Shown: one piece after another, positions 26,349-34,809 of the stretch | Layout: each line of letters starts with the position of its first letter | Position numbering within the stretch: the first letter of the stretch is position 1 | Assembly: GCA_964634605.1 (NCBI GenBank) | Contig: CAZWLJ010000001.1 | Coordinates: forward strand, 124,001-188,000 | Reading direction: 5' to 3' | Origin: UPXZ01 sp964634605 | GTDB lineage: Bacteria > Bacteroidota > Bacteroidia > Bacteroidales > Paludibacteraceae | DNA length: 64,000 bases | Notes under the pieces: model-generated | The model's database searches: none | What the model was told of the DNA's origin: nothing | What the model saw: only the letters and a program-made list of their open reading frames with translations | Translations under genes and position numbers: made by a program

Positions 26349-27878
26349 TTACAATTCCTGATCCAGAACGCTTATCGCGCGTTCCAGTCTTGCAATGGTT
26401 TCCTTTTTTCCAATAATTTCTGAAATATCAAACAGATGCGGACCTTTAGCAGCACCAACCAATGCCAAACGGAAGGCATTCAGTACAGCACCCATCCCGT
26501 ATCCCTTTTCTTCAATCCATTTTATAACTTCTGACTCCTGATTGGCCGAAGAAAAATCAACTATCTTGTCCAGAACATGAATTAACTCCTTCATTTGTTC
26601 GGGTGTGTTTTCTTTCCAGCGTTTGCTGACTGTTTTTTCATCATAAGCAACCGGCATCTGAAAGAAAAATGATCCCTGCTCCCACAGGTCAGTTACAAAA
26701 TTGGCACGATCTTTTATTAATCCTGCGACTTTCGCCACTTTTTCTGAATCTTCGATAATATCTTTTTTAACCAGGATATGCTGGAAAATATCGGCAAGTT
26801 CTTCGTTTGATTTTTGCTGAAGATACTTATGATTAAACCACTTACCTTTTTCGAAATCAAATTTTGCACCACTTTTACTTACCCTGTCGAGCGAAAACTG
26901 CTCAATCAATTCCTGCATTGAGAAAATTTCCTGTTCTGTTCCGGGATTCCATCCAAGTAGTGCCAGAAAATTGACCACTGCTTCAGGAAAATAACCTGCC
27001 TCACGATAGCCGGAAGACACCGTTTCGGTTTTCGGATCTTCCCAATCGAGTGGAAATACCGGAAATCCGAGCCGATCGCCATCACGTTTGCTCAGTTTTC
27101 CATTTCCATCCGGCTTAAGCAGCAGAGGTAAATGTGCAAACTGAGGCATAACACTCTCCCAACCCAGATACCGGTAGAGAAGTACGTGCAATGGCGCTGA
27201 GGGCAACCATTCCTCACCGCGGATAACGTGAGTAATTTCCATCAGGTAATCATCCACAACGTTTGCAAGATGGTAAGTAGGCAGCTCATCCACAGATTTG
27301 TAAAGCACCTTATCGTCGAGCACCGAGGAATTGATAATCACTTCGCCCCGTATCAAATCATTCACACATATTTCCACTTCGGGTTCTATCTTAATACGTA
27401 CCACGTAATTTTCACCGGCAGCAAGTCTTTTCTCTACATCGGCACGGGGCATTGTCAGCGAATTTTGCATCTTTCCGCGCGTTGTAGCATCATACTGGAA
27501 ATTTGAAATCTGCCCGCGTATTAAATCGAGTTCGGCAGGTGTATCGAACGCAATATATGCTAACTTGCTTTCAAGCAACTGGTTGATATATTTTTTATAA
27601 ATTTCCTTCCGTTCACTTTGCCGGTATGGTGCATGTTTTCCTTCGGATTTTGCTCCTATTCCCTCATCAATCTGTATTCCAAGCCATTGCAGTGATTCTG
27701 TAATGTATTCTTCGGCACCGGGCACAAAACGAGCCGAATCAGTATCTTCGATTCGCAATAACATATCGCCATTGTTCTGACGTGCAAATAGGTAATTATA
27801 GAGCGCTGTACGTACTCCGCCTATGTGCAGCGGACCAGTGGGACTTGGAGCAAAGCGAACCCTGACTTTTCTGTTCAT
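26349..27878 (-). CDS. gltX: Glutamate--tRNA ligase
   Basis: A 509-residue class I synthetase. It has the HIGH motif in FAPSPTGPLHIGGVRTALYNY (residues 8-28), the KMSKS equivalent KLSKRDGD near residue 257, and a helical anticodon-binding C-terminal half. It charges tRNA-Glu. The promoter just upstream is near ideal (TTTG, 19 nt, TAATTTTG). The wecB/glycosyltransferase pair follows after 45 bp on the same strand and may be read through from this promoter, since no terminator separates them. Confidence 0.97.
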   Translation of the reverse strand: MNRKVRVRFAPSPTGPLHIGGVRTALYNYLFARQNNGDMLLRIEDTDSARFVPGAEEYITESLQWLGIQIDEGIGAKSEGKHAPYRQSERKEIYKKYINQLLESKLAYIAFDTPAELDLIRGQISNFQYDATTRGKMQNSLTMPRADVEKRLAAGENYVVRIKIEPEVEICVNDLIRGEVIINSSVLDDKVLYKSVDELPTYHLANVVDDYLMEITHVIRGEEWLPSAPLHVLLYRYLGWESVMPQFAHLPLLLKPDGNGKLSKRDGDRLGFPVFPLDWEDPKTETVSSGYREAGYFPEAVVNFLALLGWNPGTEQEIFSMQELIEQFSLDRVSKSGAKFDFEKGKWFNHKYLQQKSNEELADIFQHILVKKDIIEDSEKVAKVAGLIKDRANFVTDLWEQGSFFFQMPVAYDEKTVSKRWKENTPEQMKELIHVLDKIVDFSSANQESEVIKWIEEKGYGMGAVLNAFRLALVGAAKGPHLFDISEIIGKKETIARLERAISVLDQEL

Positions 27879-27903
27879 TCTTTAAAATTTGTTGATTTAA
27901 TTG

Positions 27904-27934
27904 CAAAATTACGCAAAAGTTTATGAAGTTCAAA
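27904..27934 (-). promoter_or_regulatory. Promoter of gltX
   Basis: On the minus strand TTTG (27931-27934), 19 nt, then TAATTTTG (27904-27911). The start codon is 26 bp downstream. Confidence 0.85.
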
Positions 27935-27996
27935 AGTTTGACAAATTCAAATCTCTCGAACGGTTAAAAGGTTTTAGATAAAAAGTGATATGCAAC

Positions 27997-28027
27997 AAAA
28001 AACCTCCCGGAATTTCGGGAGGTTTTT
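27997..28027 (-). terminator. Terminator of the rplM-rpsI-rpsB-tsf unit
   Basis: On the minus strand AAAAACCTCCCG pairs with CGGGAGGTTTTT around a six-base loop and a T run follows, 26 bp after the tsf stop codon. Confidence 0.87.
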
Positions 28028-28052
28028 ATGCTTTCTAATAATCCTTAAAAGA

Positions 28053-29051
28053 TTATTCCTGATTTAATGTTACTCGTTTAAAAGCGACACAGGTTAAATG
28101 TTTTTTTGCAAGCAGCTCTTTTACAGTTGTTTTTCCGGCTTCTTCGCTACCACCTTCGTATTTTTGTTCAACAAGGGTATATTCTTTGAAGAATTTTGCC
28201 ATACGTCCTGCTGCAATACTGAGTACTTTCTGCTCAGGCAGAGTTGCCGATTTTTCTGCAAATACTGTTGTCTTTATTTCGCGGGCTTTTGCTGCTTCTT
28301 CTGCGGTGATCCAGCCTTTTGCCATATTCGATTCAATATGGTCGTCGCTATCAACGTGGGCGGGGTTGATGCCTGCTTTTTTCAGCGCAACTTCAACTTC
28401 CTTTGAAACAAGTTCGGTTTTGGTTTTTTCGATAGCCACTGCCAGTTCGTTATCTTTAACCTTCTGAGGTACAGCTGATTCATCAATGGCTACAGGCGAC
28501 ATTGCCGCAATGTGCATTGCTACACCGTGAATGGTTTCGTATTCTGCGTCTTTTTCAGCAAAGGCAACGATAGTAGCCAGTTTGTTTCCCGGATGAATGT
28601 AAGAAGTTACCGTGCCGCCTTTTACAAACTCATAATAATCTACTTCAATTTTTTCACCTGTAACTCCCGAGCGGTCTGTAACCATATCGGCAATTGTGCG
28701 GCCATCAATTGTCAGAGCCTTCAGTTCGTCAAGGCTTGCAGGTTTTTCGGTCATTGCTTTGTCGAGTATTGTCTGTGTGAGTGCGATGAAGTCTGCATTT
28801 TTTGCCACGAAATCGGTTTCACACTTCAGAGCCAATACGGCTGCAAAATCGTCTTTTGCTTCAGCAAGCACACAACCTTCAGACGCTTCACGTTCGCTTC
28901 GTTTTGCAGCTATTGCTTTTCCTTTTTTACGTATAATTTCTATTGCTTTTTCAAAATCGTTTTCGGCTTCGATGAGAGCATTTTTGCAATCCATCATACC
29001 GGCACCGGTCATAGTGCGCAATTTTGTAATTTCTGCCATTGTAACTGCCAT
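28053..29051 (-). CDS. tsf: Translation elongation factor Ts
   Basis: A 332-residue EF-Ts. The N-terminal UBA-like region ITKLRTMTGAGMMDCKNAL is followed by LKCETDFVAKNADFI and HIAAMSPVAIDESAVP, all conserved. It recycles EF-Tu-GDP. It is longer than the E. coli protein (283), as usual in Bacteroidetes. It follows rpsB, as in most bacteria, after a 177-bp gap that contains hairpins. Confidence 0.97.
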   Translation of the reverse strand: MAVTMAEITKLRTMTGAGMMDCKNALIEAENDFEKAIEIIRKKGKAIAAKRSEREASEGCVLAEAKDDFAAVLALKCETDFVAKNADFIALTQTILDKAMTEKPASLDELKALTIDGRTIADMVTDRSGVTGEKIEVDYYEFVKGGTVTSYIHPGNKLATIVAFAEKDAEYETIHGVAMHIAAMSPVAIDESAVPQKVKDNELAVAIEKTKTELVSKEVEVALKKAGINPAHVDSDDHIESNMAKGWITAEEAAKAREIKTTVFAEKSATLPEQKVLSIAAGRMAKFFKEYTLVEQKYEGGSEEAGKTTVKELLAKKHLTCVAFKRVTLNQE

Positions 29052-29145
29052 AATTGTAATATTTTATGACTCCCTGCTCCTCTGAAAGTTTATCAGGGTT
29101 GGTCGATGTTATTTAGTAATAATTTGTAAGTCTGTTATTTCTTTG

Positions 29146-29188
29146 AAAAAAGGTTACAAGCTACAAATAAATTATAACCCGTAACCTT
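29146..29188 (-). promoter_or_regulatory. Terminator-like hairpin between rpsB and tsf
   Basis: On the minus strand AAGGTTAC and GTAACCTT form an 8-bp stem with a 23-nt loop, followed by a T run. It lies 94 bp before tsf. It could reduce tsf transcription relative to rpsB, or be a weak terminator. A second short GC-rich hairpin (near 29208-29221) lies directly after the rpsB stop codon. Confidence 0.45.
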
Positions 29189-29228
29189 ATTTTTTAAATC
29201 CCGTTTCCCCGTTCGGGGATCAGGATTT

Positions 29229-30062
29229 TTATTCTTCTTCTTTTACGAATTTCTTAACAACGTTAGCTTTCATAGCTTCGTCGTCTTCTTTCTGAGTTCT
29301 GGGTCTTTTTGAAATGCGTGATTTCTTTTCTTTTGATTCAGGAGCTTCAGCAGCTTCAGTATCTATTTTTTCTACTTTCCGTTCTTCCAAACCTTCCTGT
29401 ACTGCAGCACAAATGGCATTGAGGATAACCTCAACCGATTTTGTAGCATCGTCGTTGGCCGGAATTACAAAATCCACTTCGTTCGGGTTTGAGTTGGTAT
29501 CAACGATTCCGAATACCGGGATACCCAGACGCTGAGCTTCTTTTACTGCGATTTGTTCTTTCATCACATCTATTACAAACAGTGCTGATGGCAAACGGGT
29601 CAGGTCAGCGATAGAACCAAGGTTCTTTTCAAGTTTCTCGCGCTGACGGGTAATCTGAAGCTTTTCACGTTTTGAGATATTATCGAAAGTGCCGTCTGTT
29701 GTCATCTTATCAATGCTCGACATTTTCTTTACAGCTTTACGGATTGTAGGGAAGTTTGTGAGCATACCACCGGCCCAGCGTTCGGTAATGTATGGCATCC
29801 CGATTGATTGAGCTTTTTCAGCCACCACGTCTTTTGCCTGTTTTTTAGTAGCTACAAACAGGATTTTACGTCCTGATTTGGCTATTTGTTTTGCAGCAGC
29901 AGCAGCTTCATCTATTTTCACTACAGTTTTGTGTAAATCAATGATGTGAATACCATTACGTTCCATAAAAATATACGGAGCCATGGCAGGATTCCATTTA
30001 CGTTTCAGGTGACCAAAATGGCAACCGGCTTCTAATAATTCTTCGAAATTTGTTCTTGACAT
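29229..30062 (-). CDS. rpsB: 30S ribosomal protein S2
   Basis: A 277-residue S2 protein: LLEAGCHFGHLKRKWNPAM near the start, FVATKKQAKDVV, RWAGGMLTNFPTI and PVFGIVDTNSNPNEVDFVIPAND. A charged Lys/Glu-rich tail of about 50 residues extends beyond the E. coli length, common in Bacteroidetes. It is separated from rpsI by 199 bp, much more than rplM-rpsI, which leaves room for a leader. Confidence 0.98.
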   Translation of the reverse strand: MSRTNFEELLEAGCHFGHLKRKWNPAMAPYIFMERNGIHIIDLHKTVVKIDEAAAAAKQIAKSGRKILFVATKKQAKDVVAEKAQSIGMPYITERWAGGMLTNFPTIRKAVKKMSSIDKMTTDGTFDNISKREKLQITRQREKLEKNLGSIADLTRLPSALFVIDVMKEQIAVKEAQRLGIPVFGIVDTNSNPNEVDFVIPANDDATKSVEVILNAICAAVQEGLEERKVEKIDTEAAEAPESKEKKSRISKRPRTQKEDDEAMKANVVKKFVKEEE

Positions 30063-30261
30063 TTTTAAGTTTTAATTTTTTGTTTACTTTCTTTTTTAAT
30101 TCTTATTTTTTAGAATCAATTTACAGGTAGCACGGTTCTCCGGGTCCCTTTTATGGTATTCGGACAGAGAAGTGATCTTGTAAATTTAGATACTAAACTG
30201 AATGCGCCAATTTGCCAGTACATATATAATAATACAGGTATCGGCAGTTTGGCATATTGTA
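30063..30261 (-). other. Long leader-like spacer between rpsI and rpsB
   Basis: 199 bp without a gene between two genes that are probably cotranscribed. S2 controls its own mRNA in other bacteria, so a leader structure is possible, but I see no clear conserved fold or promoter. Confidence 0.35.
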
Positions 30262-30648
30262 TTAACGTTTTGAGAACTGGAATCTTTTGCGCGCTTTTGG
30301 CTGACCCGGTTTTTTGCGTTCCACTTCGCGGGGGTCGCGGGTCATGAAACCTTCGGATTTCAGCGCTTTTTTATCTTCCGGATTAATTTTCACCAGTGCG
30401 CGTGCAATTGCCAGGCGCAAAGCTTCAGCCTGACCGTTGTAACCACCTCCGCCAAGATTAACACGGATGTCGTATTTCTCAGCAACTCCGAGTTTATTCA
30501 GCGGTTGTTTAACAACATACTGCAACAATGGTGACGGAAAGTAATTGGTAAGTTCACGCTTATTGATAATTATCTGTCCTTTTCCTTCACTTACGAAAAC
30601 ACGAGCCACAGCTGCTTTTCTTCTTCCTAATGCATTTATAACTTCCAT
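30262..30648 (-). CDS. rpsI: 30S ribosomal protein S9
   Basis: A 128-residue protein beginning MEVINALGRRKAAVARVFV and ending KARKRFQFSKR, the Arg/Lys-rich tail that reaches into the decoding centre. VNLGGGGYNGQAEALRLAIARAL is the conserved core. It lies 5 bp after rplM, the standard pairing. Confidence 0.98.
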   Translation of the reverse strand: MEVINALGRRKAAVARVFVSEGKGQIIINKRELTNYFPSPLLQYVVKQPLNKLGVAEKYDIRVNLGGGGYNGQAEALRLAIARALVKINPEDKKALKSEGFMTRDPREVERKKPGQPKARKRFQFSKR

Positions 30649-30653
30649 ATCGG

Positions 30654-31109
30654 TTATTTAAGTGAGTTTAAATCAATTTGTTTTGGTTTCTGAGCTTGCA
30701 TGTTATGTTCGGCACCTGCAAACACATATAAATTGTTAATAATCTTGTCGCCAAGACGGTTTTTGGGCAACATGCCTCTTACCACTTTGCGAATAAGGCG
30801 ATCCGGATCTTTAGCCATCAGGTCAGCCGGAGTATATTCTCTCTGACCGCCCGGATAACCGGTATGACGAAGATAAACGCGGCCGGTCCATTTATCGCCG
30901 GTCAGGCGTACTTTTTCAGCATTAACAATAATCACATTGTCACCGCAATCCACGTGAGGTGTAAAACTTGGTTTGTATTTTCCGCGCAAAAGTTTTGCAA
31001 CTTTGGAGCCCATACGTCCCAATACCATATCGGTAGCATCTACTACCACCCATTCTTTCTGCACGGTTGCTTTATTGGCAGAAATGGTTTTATAACTTAA
31101 CGTATCCAC
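30654..31109 (-). CDS. rplM: 50S ribosomal protein L13
   Basis: A 151-residue L13: VVDATDMVLGRMGSKVAKLLRGK near the start, GDNVIIVNAEKVRLTGDKW and RGMLPKNRLGDKI. It binds 23S rRNA early in assembly. It is the first gene of the rplM-rpsI-rpsB-tsf run, with a clear promoter and a leader of about 130 nt. Confidence 0.98.
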   Translation of the reverse strand: MDTLSYKTISANKATVQKEWVVVDATDMVLGRMGSKVAKLLRGKYKPSFTPHVDCGDNVIIVNAEKVRLTGDKWTGRVYLRHTGYPGGQREYTPADLMAKDPDRLIRKVVRGMLPKNRLGDKIINNLYVFAGAEHNMQAQKPKQIDLNSLK

Positions 31110-31249
31110 TTTTAAATAGTATTTTTTTTATTAATAATACTGCCTTTCACTATACTGCACGAACTGTTATGAGAGAGGCTAATCGGCACATATCAGTAGG
31201 TTTTTCCAGCAAGCAAAAAAGACCATTTTCCGGGATAATAAACGGACTG

Positions 31250-31280
31250 CAAAAATACTGCTTTTATTTTGATTGACAAA
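31250..31280 (-). promoter_or_regulatory. Promoter of the rplM operon
   Basis: On the minus strand TTTG (31277-31280), 19 nt, TATTTTTG (31250-31257), followed by CAGTCC. This downstream stretch matches the rpmH and lysS promoters. Confidence 0.85.
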
Positions 31281-31391
31281 ATAATAAGTTAACTTTTTTC
31301 GAATGAATTTCTGAGGAAAATTATGTTCCGGATTTCACTGTTAAAGCGTTTTCAGAATGCATATATCCGGTTCAGCGGTGATACCGGGAGG

Positions 31392-31997
31392 CTAAAACCG
31401 AAGTTCTCCGGCACCCTGTCTTACCAATTCAGGTTCATCGCCTGTACAGTCGACCACCGTGGAATGAACGGTACTGCCAAATCCTCCGTCTATTACCAGA
31501 TCTACACGGTTGTCGTACATCTCGTGTATCAGTTCGGGGTCGGTGAAGTATTCTTCTGTCCGGTCGTCCATCGGTATGGAGCTGGTCATGATGGGATTGC
31601 CCAGTTCGCGCACAATTTCGAGTGTGATGTTATTGGCCGGGATTCGGATGCCAACATTTTTTCTGTTTTTAAATAATTTTGGTAAACTGTTGCTACCCTG
31701 AAGGATGAATGTAAAGGGCCCCGGCAGATTTTTTTTCATGAGTTTGAATGCCGTATCATCCATTTTGGCGTATTCGCTCACCTGACTCATCTGATGGCAG
31801 ATAAATGACAGATTGGATTTGGTGCTGTTTATATTTTTCAGTTTCGAGATGGTTTCGATGCCGCTGGTGTTGAAAATATCGCAGGCAAAAGCATATACGG
31901 TATCCGTAGGAATAATAATCACCCCTTTGCTTCGTAAAACTTCCACCACGTGACGGATTTTTACCGGATTTGGATTTTCTTCGTAAATTTTTACCAC
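31392..31997 (-). CDS. Sua5/YciO/YrdC/YwlC family protein
   Basis: About 201 residues from a GTG at 31997 (VVKIYEENPNP). KGVIIIPTDTVYAFACDI and KNLPGPFTFIL, with VGIRIPAN near the middle, mark the YrdC-like fold, which makes threonylcarbamoyl-AMP for tRNA t6A37. YciO-type paralogues have uncertain roles, and I cannot tell them apart by eye. The open frame runs back to an ATG at 32063, but the -7 and -33 elements lie inside that stretch, so the GTG start is preferred. Confidence 0.82.
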   Translation of the reverse strand: MVKIYEENPNPVKIRHVVEVLRSKGVIIIPTDTVYAFACDIFNTSGIETISKLKNINSTKSNLSFICHQMSQVSEYAKMDDTAFKLMKKNLPGPFTFILQGSNSLPKLFKNRKNVGIRIPANNITLEIVRELGNPIMTSSIPMDDRTEEYFTDPELIHEMYDNRVDLVIDGGFGSTVHSTVVDCTGDEPELVRQGAGELRF

Positions 31998-32032
31998 CTT
32001 GCCTTTTTCAAAAAAATAATAAAACAGAACTA

Positions 32033-32063
32033 CAAAAATACAAAAAAATCCTGCACACTTCAA
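32033..32063 (-). promoter_or_regulatory. Promoter of the Sua5-like gene, overlapping the tpiA terminator
   Basis: On the minus strand TTG (32061-32063), 20 nt, TATTTTTG (32033-32040). The -33 element is in the loop of the upstream terminator hairpin. It supports the GTG start at 31997. Confidence 0.7.
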
Positions 32064-32077
32064 TAATGCAGGATTTT
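32042..32077 (-). terminator. Intrinsic terminator of tpiA
   Basis: Stem AAAATCCTGCA / TGCAGGATTTT with an 11-nt loop and a T run on the minus strand, 26 bp after the tpiA stop codon. Confidence 0.85.
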
Positions 32078-32102
32078 ATATGTTTTTTAGAACAAATTTA
32101 AA

Positions 32103-32858
32103 TTAGAACGCATCAATAATGGCCTTGAAATCAGGCACCTTAAGTGAGGCACCTCCAATCAGTCCGCCATCCACATCGGGGTTTGAGAACAGTTCTTTTG
32201 CATTTCCCGGATTGGCACTTCCACCATACAAAATGGATGTGTTTTGTGCAGCTTCCATCCCGTATTTTTCGGCAATAAGGCTTCGGATATAAGCATGAAT
32301 TTCCTGAGCCTGCGCCGGAGTGGCTGTAAGTCCTGTACCAATAGCCCACACGGGTTCATAGGCTAATACGATTTTTGAAAATTCTTCCGGTGAAAGATTA
32401 AATACTGAACCTTCGAGTTGTGCTTTTACTATCTCGTTCTGTTTGTTTGCTTCACGCTCTTCTTTCAGCTCGCCGATGCAGAAAATGGGTTTCAGGTCGT
32501 TTTTGAGTGCCATTACAACTTTATTTTTAAGTATTTCATAGTTTTCACCATAGTAAGCTCTGCGTTCGGAGTGTCCGAGGATGACATATTCTGCGCCTGT
32601 GGATTTCACCATTGATGCGCTTACTTCACCGGTATAGGCACCTGATTCTTTTTCGGCGCAATTTTGTGCCGCCACATGCACTTTTGTGGTATCAACGGCT
32701 GATGCCACACTTGCCAGATGCACAAACGGGGTGCCGATTATTACTTCGCAACCAGGATTTGCATCCGCCAGTACGTTGTTCAATTCGATGGCAAGCGCCA
32801 ATCCTTCCTGCAGGGTTTTGTTCATTTTCCAGTTTCCTGCTACAATATTTTTTCTCAT
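32103..32858 (-). CDS. tpiA: Triosephosphate isomerase
   Basis: A 251-residue TIM barrel: AGNWKMNKT (catalytic Lys13), ILGHSERR (His near 100), LAYEPVWAIGTG (catalytic Glu near 170) and the GGSANPGN and GGLIGGASL phosphate-binding loops. It interconverts DHAP and glyceraldehyde 3-phosphate. It follows the DoxX-like gene by 71 bp, an order seen widely in Bacteroidales. Confidence 0.98.
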   Translation of the reverse strand: MRKNIVAGNWKMNKTLQEGLALAIELNNVLADANPGCEVIIGTPFVHLASVASAVDTTKVHVAAQNCAEKESGAYTGEVSASMVKSTGAEYVILGHSERRAYYGENYEILKNKVVMALKNDLKPIFCIGELKEEREANKQNEIVKAQLEGSVFNLSPEEFSKIVLAYEPVWAIGTGLTATPAQAQEIHAYIRSLIAEKYGMEAAQNTSILYGGSANPGNAKELFSNPDVDGGLIGGASLKVPDFKAIIDAF

Positions 32859-32929
32859 ACAATTTAATATATCCCTTATCCGGTGTTGGAAAAGGTGGTT
32901 GGTTTATTTGTTTTTTGTTATATAATATC

Positions 32930-34087
32930 TTAAAAGTCTCTCCAGTTATTTTTTCGTATTATTATCCCATTCTCTATGGTCATAACACCCGGATTAGCAC
33001 GAATAATCGTTTTAAGTGTTATCGGATCTGTTTTGCAGAATGGATATGTCACACCATGCTTACGGGTAAAACGGGCAATTTCTTCATCAGCAGAGGCTGT
33101 AAGCGCATAGAAAAGCTCGTTGTTGGCTTTTGCACGCTGATACATTTCTTCTGTTTTAGCAACTCCTTTTTCAGACGATTTTCTGAGGTCGTACATAATC
33201 AGAAGGTGAACTTTGCTATCGTGATGAAGCACCTGGTCAGTAATATCGTTAAGGTTTGAATCTAAAATCGTGAAATTATGAATGGGGGGTTCGTATCCTT
33301 TCTGAATCAGTATGGAATTTTGCTCTACAAAAGTCCAGGTTGTATCATTTTTCGGGTAATTTTCCAGTGTAAACTCGCGGCTTATCCCGTTTTTCTGGTA
33401 TATTAATTTCGTTTCATATTTGTCAGTTGGTTTTCCCGGCGGAATTTTCATTGCTTCAGGAATATTTACTCCCACTTTGTAGGGCCTGAAATCAATCATG
33501 GGCAGATGACTATAGCTGTAAACGGATAATCCCACTCCTGAAACGATAAAAATCAAAATTATTATCCATTCTATTGCAGAAAGAAATATTTTGCGCAGTT
33601 TTCTGCCGAATATCAGCAATATAACCACAAGAGCAGTGATAACAATATTTTTATAAAAAGTAGCCCAGTTGGAAATTATCAGAGCATCGCCGAAACAGCC
33701 GCAGTCAGTTACCGGATTGTAAAGAGCAACATACAAAGTAAGTGGCAACATGACTACCATAAACAACAGTGCTACCCAGGATGTAAATTTAAGCTTTATT
33801 TTTAGCAAAAAGCATAACCCGATAGCCAGCTCCAGGGTAGACAGGGCAATTGCCGCCGGAAAAGTTACAAAAGTAAGCTGACCGAATATCCCACCAAATG
33901 CTGTCAGATAGTCTTCAAATTTATAAGTGGAACCCAGGGGATCAATAGCTTTTACAAAACCCGAGAAGATGAAGACAGCAGCCAGAATAAGGCGAATGAT
34001 TTCAAGCAGAATAATAGCTGGTTTCTGAAATGGTTTTTCTTCCCGGTTTGTTCCGTGGGAATATCTGTATTGGTTATCTTTAATCAT
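32930..34087 (-). CDS. DoxX/MauE-like membrane protein with a C-terminal thioredoxin-like region
   Basis: A 385-residue protein. The first half has four or five membrane segments with AAVFIFSGFVKAIDPLGSTYKFEDYL and NPVTDCGCFGDAL, the signature of DoxX/MauE-type proteins common in Bacteroidales before tpiA. The second half (about 190-385) is extracytoplasmic. Its final 130 residues resemble a thioredoxin fold (LLIMYDLRKSS..., then VTYPFCKTD) but lack a CxxC pair. The function is unknown; an envelope redox role is plausible for the fold only. It follows the DUF1599 gene by 21 bp. Confidence 0.75.
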   Translation of the reverse strand: MIKDNQYRYSHGTNREEKPFQKPAIILLEIIRLILAAVFIFSGFVKAIDPLGSTYKFEDYLTAFGGIFGQLTFVTFPAAIALSTLELAIGLCFLLKIKLKFTSWVALLFMVVMLPLTLYVALYNPVTDCGCFGDALIISNWATFYKNIVITALVVILLIFGRKLRKIFLSAIEWIIILIFIVSGVGLSVYSYSHLPMIDFRPYKVGVNIPEAMKIPPGKPTDKYETKLIYQKNGISREFTLENYPKNDTTWTFVEQNSILIQKGYEPPIHNFTILDSNLNDITDQVLHHDSKVHLLIMYDLRKSSEKGVAKTEEMYQRAKANNELFYALTASADEEIARFTRKHGVTYPFCKTDPITLKTIIRANPGVMTIENGIIIRKNNWRDF

Positions 34088-34108
34088 TTTAAAAATTTAT
34101 CAGCTTTT

Positions 34109-34651
34109 TTATTCACCAAAATCAATTTTAATCATCCCAAATACGGCATAATTAATCATATCAAAATAGTTGGCGTCTATACCTTCTGAAATAAGGGTTT
34201 TTCCCTGATTATCTTCTATTTGTTTAGTCCGGTTTATTTTCATCAGAATCAAATCGGTGTACGACTGAATACGCATAAGCCTCCAGGCTTCATCGTAATC
34301 GTGGTTTTTCGCCTGCATCAGTTGTTTGGCCTGCTGTATGTATTTTTGATAGAGTTGCAGTGCTTTTTCGGAATCCAGGTCATCGCAGGTACTCTCACCG
34401 AGTTCCAGCTGTATCAATCCTATAACACTGTAATTTACGATAGCTATCAGCTCTCCGCGAATATCATCACCCACTTTGTTCACCCCTTTGGTTTCGATGG
34501 AGCGTATCCGGTTGGCTTTGATAAAAATCTGGTCGGTGACCGAGGTCTGTCGCAGGATGCGCCATGAGGCTCCGTAATCTTTCAGTTTTTTCTCAAAAAT
34601 TTCCCTGCAAATTGCCGCTACGTGGTCATATTGCCGGTCGGTGGTGGTCAT
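34109..34651 (-). CDS. DUF1599 domain protein
   Basis: A 180-residue soluble protein made of two similar halves of about 75 residues. Each has a pattern of K-(x)-DYGASWRILR / HDYDEAWRLMR, then a TD-x-I-x-x-K-x-NR-x-x-x-IE segment, and ends in INYAVFGMIKIDFGE or NYSVIGLIQLELGE. This internal duplication is easily visible. The molecular function of DUF1599 is not established. It is the first gene of the DUF1599-DoxX-tpiA unit. Confidence 0.85.
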   Translation of the reverse strand: MTTTDRQYDHVAAICREIFEKKLKDYGASWRILRQTSVTDQIFIKANRIRSIETKGVNKVGDDIRGELIAIVNYSVIGLIQLELGESTCDDLDSEKALQLYQKYIQQAKQLMQAKNHDYDEAWRLMRIQSYTDLILMKINRTKQIEDNQGKTLISEGIDANYFDMINYAVFGMIKIDFGE

Positions 34652-34677
34652 GATTGAATTGGTTTGATTTTGATTTG

Positions 34678-34709
34678 CAAAATTAACAGTTTTTCGTCAA
34701 TATTGCAAA
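34678..34709 (-). promoter_or_regulatory. Promoter of DUF1599-DoxX-tpiA
   Basis: On the minus strand TTTG (34706-34709), 20 nt, TAATTTTG (34678-34685), 26 bp before the DUF1599 start codon. Confidence 0.82.
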
Positions 34710-34809
34710 AGTGATTGTATTAATTAACGTACAATATAATGTCTCCTGAAATCAGGCATATAAAAAAAAATAACGCCGGATGAGATTTCATGTGAAGCAG
34801 TGATAAATA

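Noticed and set aside
28512..29069. 185-codon plus-strand frame opposite tsf
   Set aside because: It is the mirror frame of tsf, with Cys/Phe-rich composition typical of a shadow.
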